Of a DNA stretch of 64,000 bases, positions 25,097 through 37,000 are shown piece by piece. The DNA lies in contig NZ_JAZKUG010000001.1 in assembly GCF_036625195.1 (NCBI RefSeq), positions 2,914,001 through 2,978,000 on the forward strand. Direction: 5' to 3'. The DNA is from Accumulibacter sp. Its GTDB lineage: Bacteria; Pseudomonadota; Gammaproteobacteria; Burkholderiales; Rhodocyclaceae. The translations under genes were made by a program, and so were the position numbers. Every line of letters begins with the position of its first letter. Position 1 is the stretch's first letter. The notes under the pieces are model-generated. The model ran no database searches. It saw only the letters and a list, made by a program, of their open reading frames with translations, and had not been told where the DNA came from.

Positions 25097-28000
25097 TCAA
25101 TCCAGACGGTTCAGCTGCACCGACAATAACCAGTTGTCCGGCGACATTGCAACGATGTCCGGGTCGCCATCGCCGTCGATGTCTCCAAGCGCCATTGAAC
25201 CTGCACGTGGGCTCCATGGCAGAGAGTGGTCGCCTTGCGTCGCAAAGGTACCGTCCCCGTTGCCGAGGAGGACCGACGCGGAGGCGTAGCGATTTGCCGC
25301 GAGGATGTCCAGATCGCCATCGCGGTCGACGTCGCCGAGCGCCACGGCAGGCCCGTCGCTTGGCAGGGCGTAATCGATCCGCGGGCCGAAGCTCGCGTCG
25401 CCTTGGTTCAGCAAGACCGAAGCCGAGGAACCACTCGAGGATGAGCCATATCGTCTCGTGACGACGTCGAGGTCGCCGTCGCTGTCGACATCCCCCAGCG
25501 CCACCGAAAACCCCGATGAACCCGGCAGGGCGTAATCCACCGGCGCCGCAAAGCTTCCGTCGCCGTAGCCGAGAGAGACTGCGATGGACGAAGATGAGGC
25601 GGAACTGTTCGCAAGAAGGTCCAAGTCGCCGTCGTCGTCCAGGTCACGCAGCGCCCTCACTGACCCGGAGGAGGGGAAGAGCAACGGTGCCGCAAAGCTC
25701 CCGTCGCCGTTACCCAGCAAAAACGCAGTAGAAACGCCAGAGGAGTGACGTGATCGGTACTCCGTTACCATGTCGAGGTCGCCGTCGCCGTCAACGTCAC
25801 CGAGAGTCACCGAACCCGACAACCCGGGGTTGGGGGTATTCACCGGCCCCGTGAAGGTGCCGTCGCCCTTGCCGAGCAGCACGGAGAAGGAGGGCCGTGT
25901 GCTCGGCGGCGTGCCCCAGTTCGCAGTGACGATGTCGAGATTGCCATCGCCGTCAACGTCGCCCAACGCCACCGACAGCGCCAACCCCGGCAAGGTGTAA
26001 TCCCTCCGTGCCGCAAAACTGCCGTCGCCGTTGCTCAGGAAAACCGAGGAGGACGATTCGCCGGGGTATCCACTCTGGAACGACCAGTATTGCGCCGTGA
26101 CGATATCTTGGTCGCCGTCGCCGTCTACGTCGCCGAGCACGACGCTGCCGATCGCGAACTGAGACGAATCGCCCGGCAAGCTGTAAAGCCGCGGCGCGAA
26201 ACTGCCATCGCCGTTGCCCAGCCAGACCGAGGCGGAGAAGTTCCTGTTCGCCGTAACGAGATCCAACTTGCCATCACCGTTTACATCGGCCAACGCGACC
26301 GAGTGCTCCCCGCGCGGCAGAGCGGAGTCTTCCGGCGGCGCAAAGCTACCATCGCCGTTGCCTAGCAGGACGGACAAGGACGCTGCGCGAGGGTAGCGTT
26401 GGGACTCATAGTAGTTCGCGGTGGCAATGTCCAAGTCGCCATCACCGTCAAGATCGCCGAGTGCCACGGATCGTGCCCCCAAGGGTAAGGCGTAATCGAT
26501 CGGCGGCGCAAAACTGCCGTCACCGTTGTTGAGCAAGACCGATGCGGACGAGGTAGGTGTTGTCACGTAGAGCGAACCCCTGGTAGCCGTGACGATGTCC
26601 AAGTCGCCATCGCTATCGACGTCCCCCAGCGTCACCGAGTTCGCGCCAAGCTCAAGCGCAGGGTAGTCCACTGGCGCTCCAAAGCTCCCGTCGCCTCCGT
26701 TGAAGAGGATCGACGCAGCGTAGTTGGCGTAGGTCGCACCAGAGGTGACAATGTCCAGGTCGCCATCCCGATCGACATCACCGAGTGCCACCGACTTTCC
26801 ACCGTGCGGCAAGGCGTGATCAACTGGTGGCGCAAAGGCTCCGTCGCCTTGGTTCAGCAGGACCAACGCCGAGTCGTAGCTTGGCGTGACGATGTCCAGA
26901 TCTCCATCGCCGTCGACGTCCCCCAGCGCCACCGAATCCGTACCACCTGGTAGGACGTAGTCGAACCGTGGGGCGAAGCTTCCGTTGCCTTGGTTCAGCA
27001 AGACCGAGGCCGATGAGGACCCGTAGGATGAGCTCTTCGCCACGATGTCCAAATCCCCATCGCCGTCGACGTCGCCGAGCGCCACCGGATTTGCACCCCA
27101 ATACCGCAAAAGGTAACGGCCCGCCGGAAGGGCGTAATCGGTCCCCGGTGCAAAGCTTCCGTCGCCCCGGTTCAGAAAGACAGAGACTGATCCGTTGTTT
27201 GCCGTGACGATGTCGAGATCGCCGTCGCCGTCGACGTCACCGATGACTTCGGAACGAGCCTCATCACCTGTACGGTACGAAGAAGACTCGTCGAAGAACC
27301 GCGACAGCGCGCTGAAACTGGCGATCGTCAAGTCGCCATTGGCCAAAGCATTGCCCGCGCGATGATCCTCCATCATGTCGCCAGCGGCGACGAGCCGATA
27401 GCGGCCGGCGGCCAGACCGGGCACCTCCAGCGTCAGCGATCTGAAGCGCGCACCGATCGACAGGGATATCGGATCGATGCGCGTTCCGGCTTCATCCAGC
27501 AGGAAAAAATTGCTCGGCACCAGGCGGTCGGGACGCATCGGCTCGGAAAACTCCAGCGTGATGCGATCCAGGCCGACCCTGTAGTTCCCGCCATTGGCGA
27601 CACTGCTGCGGATGATCGTGGGCCGGACGGTATCCAGTGGCTCCACCAGCGGCACCGTGATCGTGCCGCCGAGAAGCTCGCTCTGCGGCAGCGCCAGAGT
27701 CAGCGGCCCGACGCCGGAAATCGAGCCGCCGGTCATCTCGAGGAAACGGATGGTCGTCGGTGCTTCGATAGATAGCTCGGCGCCATCTGTCAGCGCGACA
27801 GTGAGATCGAAGTGGCCGCCCGCCATGGTCACGCGACTCGACGAATCCAAGTGGATTCTGCCGCCACCGGAGGCACTGGCTGTCGAGTTGAGGCGGTGGC
27901 GTCCGAGCAGCGAGAGGGTGGCTCCTTGTGCCACGACGAAGGCCCCGCTGGTGCTCCCGCTGCCTGCGCCCAGGATACGCGCCTTTCCGGCGAACTCGAA

Positions 28001-31000
28001 AGTGCCCAGGTTCTGAATCACTGCAGCGCCACTCGAGTGCATCACCACTTCCCCGGAATGGCCGCGATCTACGACGACCGAGCCCTCGTTGAGAAGCGTG
28101 CGATCGGCCAGGGCTAGGTCTCCGAGCAAACCGGTGACAAGCAGGTCCGCTCCGGGGGCGACCCGCGTAGTGCCGCCGCCAGTCATGGCGCCGGCATCCC
28201 ATTGGTTCCCGGTTCCGGCAAGCGTGAGCGTACCCGCTCCAGAGAGTGTGCCGCCGGTCAGCTTGAAGGCACCGCTGATCGACGAGTCGGCCAGGATTTC
28301 GAAGCTGCCGCCGGAAATCTGCAGGTCGCCGTTTGCTCTCAGCGATCGGATGGTCGTCGCGCCGGCATGATGATAGATGAGCCTCCCGGGCGGAACGTCA
28401 ATCACGACATCATCGCCTGAGCCGGGCAACGCCCCGCTGCTCCAGTTCGCCGGATCGTCCCAAAGGCGGGAACTGCTCCCGATCCATTCGACCGTGTGCG
28501 TCTGACCGACGGTGAAACTCGAGACCAACTCGGCCGAGCCGAGCGGGTTGCCGGCGCGATCGGTGATCGCCGGGGCTACGAGCCGAAGCTGGTAGGCGCC
28601 TTCGGCCAGTGCTGGATAGGTCACCTGCAGCTCGACTCCGTCGCGCCGAAGGCGCATGTCCTGCGCAGCGATCACGGTGCCTGACGAATCGCTCAGCAAT
28701 ACGGTCGTGGGCGTGACCGTTCGCGGGTCGAGCGCCTCGGAAAACTCCAGTGTCGCGACGCGGAAGGTCGTCCCCTTGACGATGCCGTCGGGCACGTTGC
28801 TGCGGACGAGAAGCGGTGCAACCGTGTCGCGCACCAGTTGCAGTTCGATGGGGCCAGAGAGTCCGACGTTGCCACCAGTGTCGACGGCACGGAGCTGGAT
28901 GCGGACCATGTCGTCGGTTCCCTGGATCGTTGGCAGCACGACGCTGCCCGGCCACGGATACGACACGTCGCTGACGACGACCTGGCCATCGACCAGCAGC
29001 TCGACTCGGGCGATCTGGCGATCGTCCTGGACCACCACGTCCAGATCAAGCGTCGTCCCTTCGAGCACCTGCGTCCCGTCAGTTGCCGGATCGATGTCGG
29101 CGCCGGGGGCGCTTGCCGTCACGATGGGCTGCTGCCCGGCCGTGTCGAACGGACGGTGATTGACGACCACCAACCCGGTCGTGCCGCCGGCGACGAAGGC
29201 GAGCCCTGAGCCGACCGCTGCCGAGTACGCCGAAGACGGTAGGCGGAACCGATCGACGATCCGATCGGTTCGCGTCGGATAGCGCACGTCCACCAGGTGC
29301 AGTACCGGTTCGCCTTGACTCACTCCCAGGGCCAGCGCGTCACCGGACCCGGTTGCGACGACCGCATCACCCGCGACCAAAGTTTCGTCTACGCCGCTCA
29401 GCAGCAGCATGGCGGCCGGGTTCGAGACATCTACCGTGACGAATCCACCGGACGCACCACCACCGATGTACGCGATACCACCGCCGACGAACACCTTGCC
29501 CGAACTTGCCGGCAGGTCAATCGCTCCAACTGGGCGCATCGTTTCGCCGCTGATGTCAACCGCAGCCAGATGCTGGCCGGAATCGGCGACGAAAAGGAAG
29601 TTGCGATCCGTTGTCAGGCTGACGATATCGCCAGCACCCGAGGGTATCGAGTCCAGGCGCTCGCCAGTGAGCAGATTGTAGGACTCAATCGCGCTGCCTA
29701 CTGCGATGTAGGCCACGCCATCGACGACTTCGACCTGTCCAGCAGGTACCGGGATCGAGCTCACCACTCGGGGCGCAGCCGGGTTCGACACGTCAAGGAC
29801 TTCGAGGGATACTCCGGTTGCCACCGCTGCGAGACCCTGAAGCGAATCGAGCGACAGGTCGCGGGCGTCTCCTGGCAGGTTGAGTTGTCCGCTGACGATT
29901 GGTCTGAGCATGTTGGGCGCATCAACTATCGCGAGGCCGTAGGTGCCGGTCGCGACGTAGGCGATCTGACCTCTTGCGCCGTCCGTGTGGCCGGCAAGAA
30001 CGACTGCCTTGGCCTCGCCCTGCAGCCGCGTCACGGCGAGCAGCCCGGCAGGCAGGCTGCGGCCATCGAGAGGGTCGCTGTCCATCTCGGTTTCAGCGAA
30101 GTCGCTGAGCCCATCACGATCCGAGTCCGCAGTCGAAGAGGACGTACCGATAGCGAACTCGATGTCGTCGGGGAGGCCGTCGAAGTCGCTGTCGGCTTCA
30201 GTGCTGGCGGTAAAGGCCAGACTGGCAGCCACATCACGGAATCCGCCGGAAGCTGCCGTCGTGCCGTATCCATGAGCGATCAGGCCGCTGTCCGGATCAA
30301 AAACGGCGATGTGGTAAGGCGCATCCGGTGCCATGAAGAAGCTGAACTGGCCGTCTGAATCGCTGCGGATTCGCTGCGGTATCGACGTGGTCCCGTCGTC
30401 CAACTCCATCAGCACCTGATCGCTGCCCCAAGTCGGTCGTGGGTACCCGTCGATGCCAGTGGCGGTCAGGCCTACTCGGATCAGGCTGCGTGCTGGATCG
30501 TTCGTGGCAATCTCAACGGTATCACGCACAAGGCCAAGCTTGTTGGCTGCAAAGGCAGCCCCTATGTCGAAGCCCTCCCCATACGCGAGACTGATGGGGT
30601 GGGCGGTCAGGTCTGCCGGTACGCCAAGCAGACTGAAACCCTGTGAGCCGTCGGCCAGACGAATGGCGGTTATCTGCAAAGGTGCTGCACCGTCGTTCGT
30701 GATTCTGGCGAGCGCGGGGCTTTCCGTCCGAGGCCCGGCCATCTCTCCCCCGCCCAGGTTATTGGACCCAGTCATGCCGAGCTTGGCGGTGGCGTCGGGG
30801 CGAATCCCCAGCGCTTTCAGTCCGACGCGATACTCCGGATCAATGGAGGCATTGGATCGGATCAGCAAGGTATCCGATGCCCAGCCTTCGTCAGTCGGAT
30901 CAAAGGCCACTTCGAGGACCGACGTTTCGCCCACTGCAAGCGTCGCGCCGGTTAGAGCACGACCCACCAGTTTGAACCCGCGGGCGCCGTCTTCGAGCGC

Positions 31001-34000
31001 GACCGCCGAAAGATCCAGTGGCTGGTGCCCAGTGTTGATCAAGCTCAGCGTAAGTTGGGAAGCTGCTCCCCCATGTCCATCCGCAGCACTCATGTCCAGA
31101 TCGACCTGGAAGCCGGAAAGGACACTTCGGTCTATGGCAAGAACGCTCAGTTCCGGTGTTGACGGTCCGGTCCCCTCAAGCTGAATCCCCACTGGGCTAT
31201 CAGGCAGGTTGAAATTTGTGCGGTAGAGGAGCAACTCGTTAGTTAACGGCAAGTCACCACTCACCTGCAGACCGAGTGCCGCTCTCAGCAGATTCTCGTT
31301 AATTGGCGAAAAAGCCAAGTCGGGATCATCCATGCGGCTGCTTCTCATGATGTCATTCGGTGCCTGATTGACCACAGGATCGCCGACTAAATAAGCCTCA
31401 TTCAGACCAAACGTATGAGCTACCTCGTGGCTGACAGATTTCGCGATCATCTCCGGGAAACTGGCGCTTGATATCCAAGGAATTTTCATTGAAACAGCCA
31501 CGCGCGGGCTTCTATCCTGTACGATCGAATTCAGCGCTTCCGCCAGTGCGTACTGTTTCGCTGCCTCTCCGATCCGTGCATCAGTGATTAATGCCTTCAG
31601 CCGATCGAGGCCATTGGGCCCCGGGTCTCCATTTGCCGTCCCACTGACGTAAGCACCAACCCGACCATCATAAATATGAGGCTCCCAGTTAACAATGACA
31701 TCCGCGCTTGCGGCTGAGTCGACCTTGTAGTGCGTTGAAAGGTTCTTGAAGTCGTCTTCCACCTTGCTTGTCATGGCTCTTGCCATCGTATCCAGATCGG
31801 CCATCGTCCACACGGCACCCGGAAGGAACGCTTTAAAAGCATTCCTGAAATTTGCGCTTGCGACCTTGACGAATCCAAGAGAGAAGGGAATTGGTTCAAT
31901 TACCGTCTCGGACCGACCATGCAAGTCGACATCCACAAGACCGGTTCCATCAGGGTCATAAACAACTTCATTGGCAACATCGTCTGATCCCTTGAACAAA
32001 TATTCATCAAACTCGTCCGTATCACCATCTTTGTCGTCGTCTCCCGCTTTTCCCGGCACCCCGTCGGGGCCAGGCCCAACCGCGTATTTCAACTTCTTGA
32101 GAACAGCATCCAAGGCTACCGTGAAGCCAGCCTCATTGGTGCCGATTGTCGTGTTCGCTGTTGCTGTGCCAATGGCGAATATCTCGCCCACAGGGAAAAC
32201 CTTGGCGCTTGGGTTGTTTTGGTCTGTCACCGTGACGACGATTTTCTCCTGTTTTCGACCGGGTTGGCCCGGATCGAACTTCCACGTTGCGCGCCGCTGG
32301 CCCTGATAAGTCCCCCCGAGATCGAAGCCAGATGACTTGCCGCCGTCGAAGGTCGTGACCACCAGGTTCGGGAGGTCGAGGTCAACCTCTTTGGTGCGCG
32401 AAACCCCGTCGACGTTCGTGCGGAAAAACGCTGCCGTATTTCCCGACAAGTTTTTCGCTTGCTCAGCATCTACCACGGCTACCCAGCGATAGTAGTAGTA
32501 GTGGGAGACATCAATCCCGGTCGAGTTGCCCTTTGCGTCATACCGCGTCTGTGTCACCTTGACGTGGGCGCCATAGAGAATGTCGCGATTAAGGCCTGCG
32601 AAGCCACCGGCGGCAAACATCTCGTCGTATGACTGTGGGCTAAAAGAGAAGGATGCTTTTGCGCCAGGTACCAAGTAGAAGTCTTGATCGTGCAGCGACA
32701 GACTCCCCGGGTCTGCCTTCATGAACTTGGCGAGGGGCCCGTCAATGTCGATCTGGATCCGCAACTTCCCTGTGGCAGGCGGTGAGGGTAGGAGCGAACG
32801 CCCCCCCGTTCCGGTCCCCGGTCCGGGACCAGGACCGGGGACCGGAACGGGACCAGGGGTGGTACCAGAAGCACCCGTACTACCCGTACGGACACCATCA
32901 CTCTTTGTACTGTGCTGCGGCGTTGGCCCCCCGCCGCCGCCCCCGCCGCCGCCCCCGCCCCCGCCGCCGCCCCCGCCACCTGACGTTCCGCTGCTGCCGC
33001 CCGATGAGGTTCCGTTGCTTCCACCCGGAGGTGCTACGCCGTGCCACCCGGGCGCCCGAATGCCGGAGTCCGGATCGGACACCACCATCAGGCCATCCGT
33101 TGACACCGTTCCCGTGCCGTTCATCACCAACCTCCCGGTCGTGTGGTCGAAGCTAAGGAGATTGAGCTTCGTCCCGGGCGCTGCGTCGAACACGTTCGGG
33201 AACGTGATCTGCACCGGCTCGGCGAACGTCGCCACCCCAGGCGCCTGGATCGTGATGTCGAAAGTATGCTGCAGCACCCCGGGTGGCAGCATGTCGCGGA
33301 CAAGTTCCGGCGGTACCGTGGCCATGCCGATCTGCACGTTCTGCAGCACCCGGCCGTCTTCCCCGATCGCGCTGCCCGGCTTGACGGTCAGCGTCAGCGC
33401 GGCGCGCTCCTGCGCGGTGAGCTGCGGGGCCGAAGCGGCATCGGTCAGTGTGATCACCGTCCGCGCGGTGTCGCTCACGGGCTGCAGCGCGTTGGTCGGA
33501 ATGCGCGGGAGGTAGATCTCCCGCCGGTCGAGGTTGGCGCGGCGCTCCTCGGCCGATCCCATGCCGCCCATTACCGTGTTCGCGACACCCGGATGCAGGT
33601 CGACATCGATGACCATTTCCGGGAAAAAGACACCGGCAGGGGCATTCGTCGCCGTGCGGCCATCGACCGCGACCTTGACCGTGCCGGCCGGAGTGTCGGT
33701 CAGCTCGAAGTTGCCGTCCGCATCGGTGTAGACGAACTGGCTCTCCTGTCCGAGGATATAGACCTTGGCATGCGCAATTGGCAGCAGGAAGACGTCGTCG
33801 GACGTGTGAATGACGCCGTCGGGGCCACGGCGGATGTCGTCGAAGCTCATCGGCTCCAGATCGGGGCCGGGATCGACGACCTTGCCGACCAGCGTCGTCC
33901 CGATAACCGCCGAGCGGCTCACCGTCGTGAAGCTCTGCTCCAGCGTGCCGCCCGCCGTGCCATCGCCGTCGGCGTCAAGGAAGCTGCCGTCGCCCGCGCC

Positions 34001-37000
34001 GCGAATCCTCGATCCGTCGACATGCAGCGTCACCCGCGAAGCGCCTGGCATCGGGTTGGTGAAGAACAGCCAGGCGAACGTCCCGTCGGTGCCCGGTACG
34101 ATCGTTGCCGCGAGCTTGCTGCCATCGGGGCCGGTGGCGTAGAACGAGTCGGCGGTCAGTGTCGCGACGTTCACAGCGCGCGAGAAGCGAACTTGCGGCC
34201 GCACCGTGACGCCGACGTCGTCCGCGCCGTCGGTCGGCGTCAGGCTGGTCACTGCCAGTGGCGCGAGCGCGTTGACCGTCAGCGTGCGCGACAGCGTTGC
34301 GACGTTCCCCGCGGCGTCGCGGGCCGTCAGCAACAGCGTGTGATTGCCGACATCCAGATCGCCATGGGCGAGCGATTCGTCGAACGTACCGCTGCCGTCG
34401 AAGATCAGGCTGCGGCTGGTGCCACCGTCGATGCGGTAGCTGAGTTGCGTCAGCGCGCTGCCGGTGGCGTCCGCCGTGCCGGTCAGCCGGCTCGCCGCGC
34501 CCAGCGTATCGCCGTCGGCGAGGCTGTTCAGTACCAGCGTCGGCGGCGTCGTGTCGAGCACGAAGCCGCGCGTCACGCCGGCGTTGGCGTTGCCGGCCGC
34601 ATCGCTGGCGACGATCCTGATCGTGTGCGCGGCGTCGGCGCTGCCGTCGGTCGCCAGCGCCGTGGTGATCGTGAAGCCGCCGCTCGCATCGAGGACGAGC
34701 GCCTCCAGCGCACCGCCGTCGATCTGGAACTGTGCCGTGGCGACTCCGGAGAGGTTGTCGAACACCTGTCCGTGCAGCGTGAGATTGGTGTTCGTCGCCG
34801 CCGGAGCGTCGCCAAGAACGATCGCCGGCGCCTGCGTATCGCTCGCCAGCGCGAAGCGCGCGAGCACCGCATTGCCGACCTGCGTGCCGAGTTGCTGGCC
34901 AGCCTGGTTGGTGAATTCGTAGTGGATGCCGCCATGGATGCGGCTGCGACCGGCTTCCTGCGCCGCCTCTGTGAAGCTGCTGAAGCTGCGCGTGACGCCG
35001 GGAAGCGTCGGGCTCGTCGTGGTGAAGGCGGTCGCGTCGCCAAAGTTGGCCGCGAGAACCGTGGCCGCAGCCATGCTGAAGCTCGAATGGCCGGAAACGT
35101 ACTCGGGATGCGCCGGCGTCAGCAACAGCGGGCGCCACGCGCTGTCGAGGGTGGTCGCGGCATTGTTGTCGAGGTCGGCGTTCTGGATCGCCGTCTCGGG
35201 GCGCCACAGGCCGTAGGCGTATTTCGCGTCCCAGCAGGCGATCGCCGCGTCGGCGAGGGCGACGTTGAGCTGCGCGAAGAGGCGCGCGTTGGCGGCCAGG
35301 CTGTTGCCCTGCGCACGCGCCACTTCCTCGGCGATCTGGTTCCAGTGGCCGGGCGGCGTGTAGCTGCCCTTGCCGTCGGCCCAGAACAGTGCCTGCTCGG
35401 TCTGGTCGGCGGTGCGCTCGCTGCTGCTGGCGCTGCCGAGCCGCTTCACCTCTTCGACAGCAGTGGCGTATGCGGCGGTGTCGAGTGCCGGTGGCGCCAC
35501 CGGGCGGTACTGGTCGGGGGAACGCAAGGCAAACGGCTGCACGGTTCCCCACTGCGGATCGTCGGCGACGTCGAACATCGGGCCGGTCGGCCGCCAGGAG
35601 CCGATTGCCGTGCTGCCGTCGTAGGCAACGAAGTCTTCTGATCCGTCGTTGGCGCGCAGCGCGACCACTGCGTCCGCGACGGCGAGACCGAGCGCGATTC
35701 CCCGGTCCTTGGCCTCGCCGTCGGCGATGGCGGCAAGACCAGCGGCGAGCGCACCATCGAAGACGGCCTTTTGCGCCGCGTAGGTCTGCGACAGGACGCG
35801 GTGCGCGGCAACCGCGACCGCGGCCGGCGCCGACACCGGGCCGCTGACCGAGCGGCTCACCAGGTACGCCGGCGTGCCATCGATCGCGGCAAGGGCGTCG
35901 TACTGGGCGAGGCTGACCATCGCCAGCGTGCGCGTGGCGACCGGCGGGTCGGTGACATCGAGTTGCACCGCGTGCAGCGCGATCTCGTTCCACTCGAGCA
36001 CGGCATCCGACTGCACGGCAGCGGTACGCGTGAGTGTGCGCAGCAAGGTCGTCGCGTTGCCCGCCGCGTCAGTAGCGGTCAGCGTCAGTGCATTGGCGCC
36101 GGGCGCAAGCGAGACGCCGGGCATGACGAAGGCGCCGCCAGCACCGGCGAGCACCTCGATGTTCTGCGTGCCGAGGCGGATCGCCGCCCCGGCTTCTGCA
36201 TGGCCCGTGATCTGTGCGGTACCGGCCGAGGTTTCGTCGAGCGCGGCGTTGCTTGCATCGCTGACGCTGAGGCCGAAACCGACGAAGGCCGGCGCGGCGG
36301 TGTCGAGGATGAAAGCGCGTTCGACGATAGGGGAACAGTTGCCGGCGGCGTCGACGGCGACGAGCCGCAACGTGTGCGCGCCATCGGTGAGCGTATCGCC
36401 GAGGACCGTCGCCAGCCGGGCAGCGTCGATCGTGAAGCTGCCATCGGGCTGTACCAGGTCAAGCAGGTTGGTGAAGCTCGCAAGGTCGGTCCCGAAGCTG
36501 CCGCTGAAGGCGGTCAGCGCGAGCGGATCGCCAGCGTTGCCGCTGATCGTCGGGTCGCGGGTGATGCCATCCTGCGCGCCGGTGTCGTTGGCCAGCGCAA
36601 CCGTGAGCGTCGGGGCAAGGGTGTCGATGGTGATCGCGAGTTCGCCGGCAAGGCTCCGGTTGCCGGCCAGGTCTTCGCTGATGGCGAAGAAACGGGCTTC
36701 GCCGTCGGCGAGGACTTCGGAAGTGAAATCGGCCTGTGGGCCGACCAGCGAACTCGCGACGACGCTGCCGCCGCGACTCAGGGTGATGGCCGCGCCGGCT
36801 TCGCTGGTGAGCGCCAGTGTCGGCGTGCTGTCGTGGGTAAGGTTGTCGTCGGTGAGCAGGCCGCTGTCGCTGGTGGCGAGCAGGTCGATACCCGGAGCGG
36901 CGGGGGCGATGGTGTCGAGAACGAAGGTCAACGTTCCGGACGATGAAACGTTGCCAGCGAGGTCGGTCTGGCGCACGGCGACGCTGTTGTCGCCTTCGAC

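Noticed and set aside
30060..30200. RTX toxin repeats in the giant protein
   Set aside because: The Asp-rich segment fits a thrombospondin-3/calcium-loop pattern, not GGxGxDxUx nonapeptides; no such nonapeptides were seen elsewhere.
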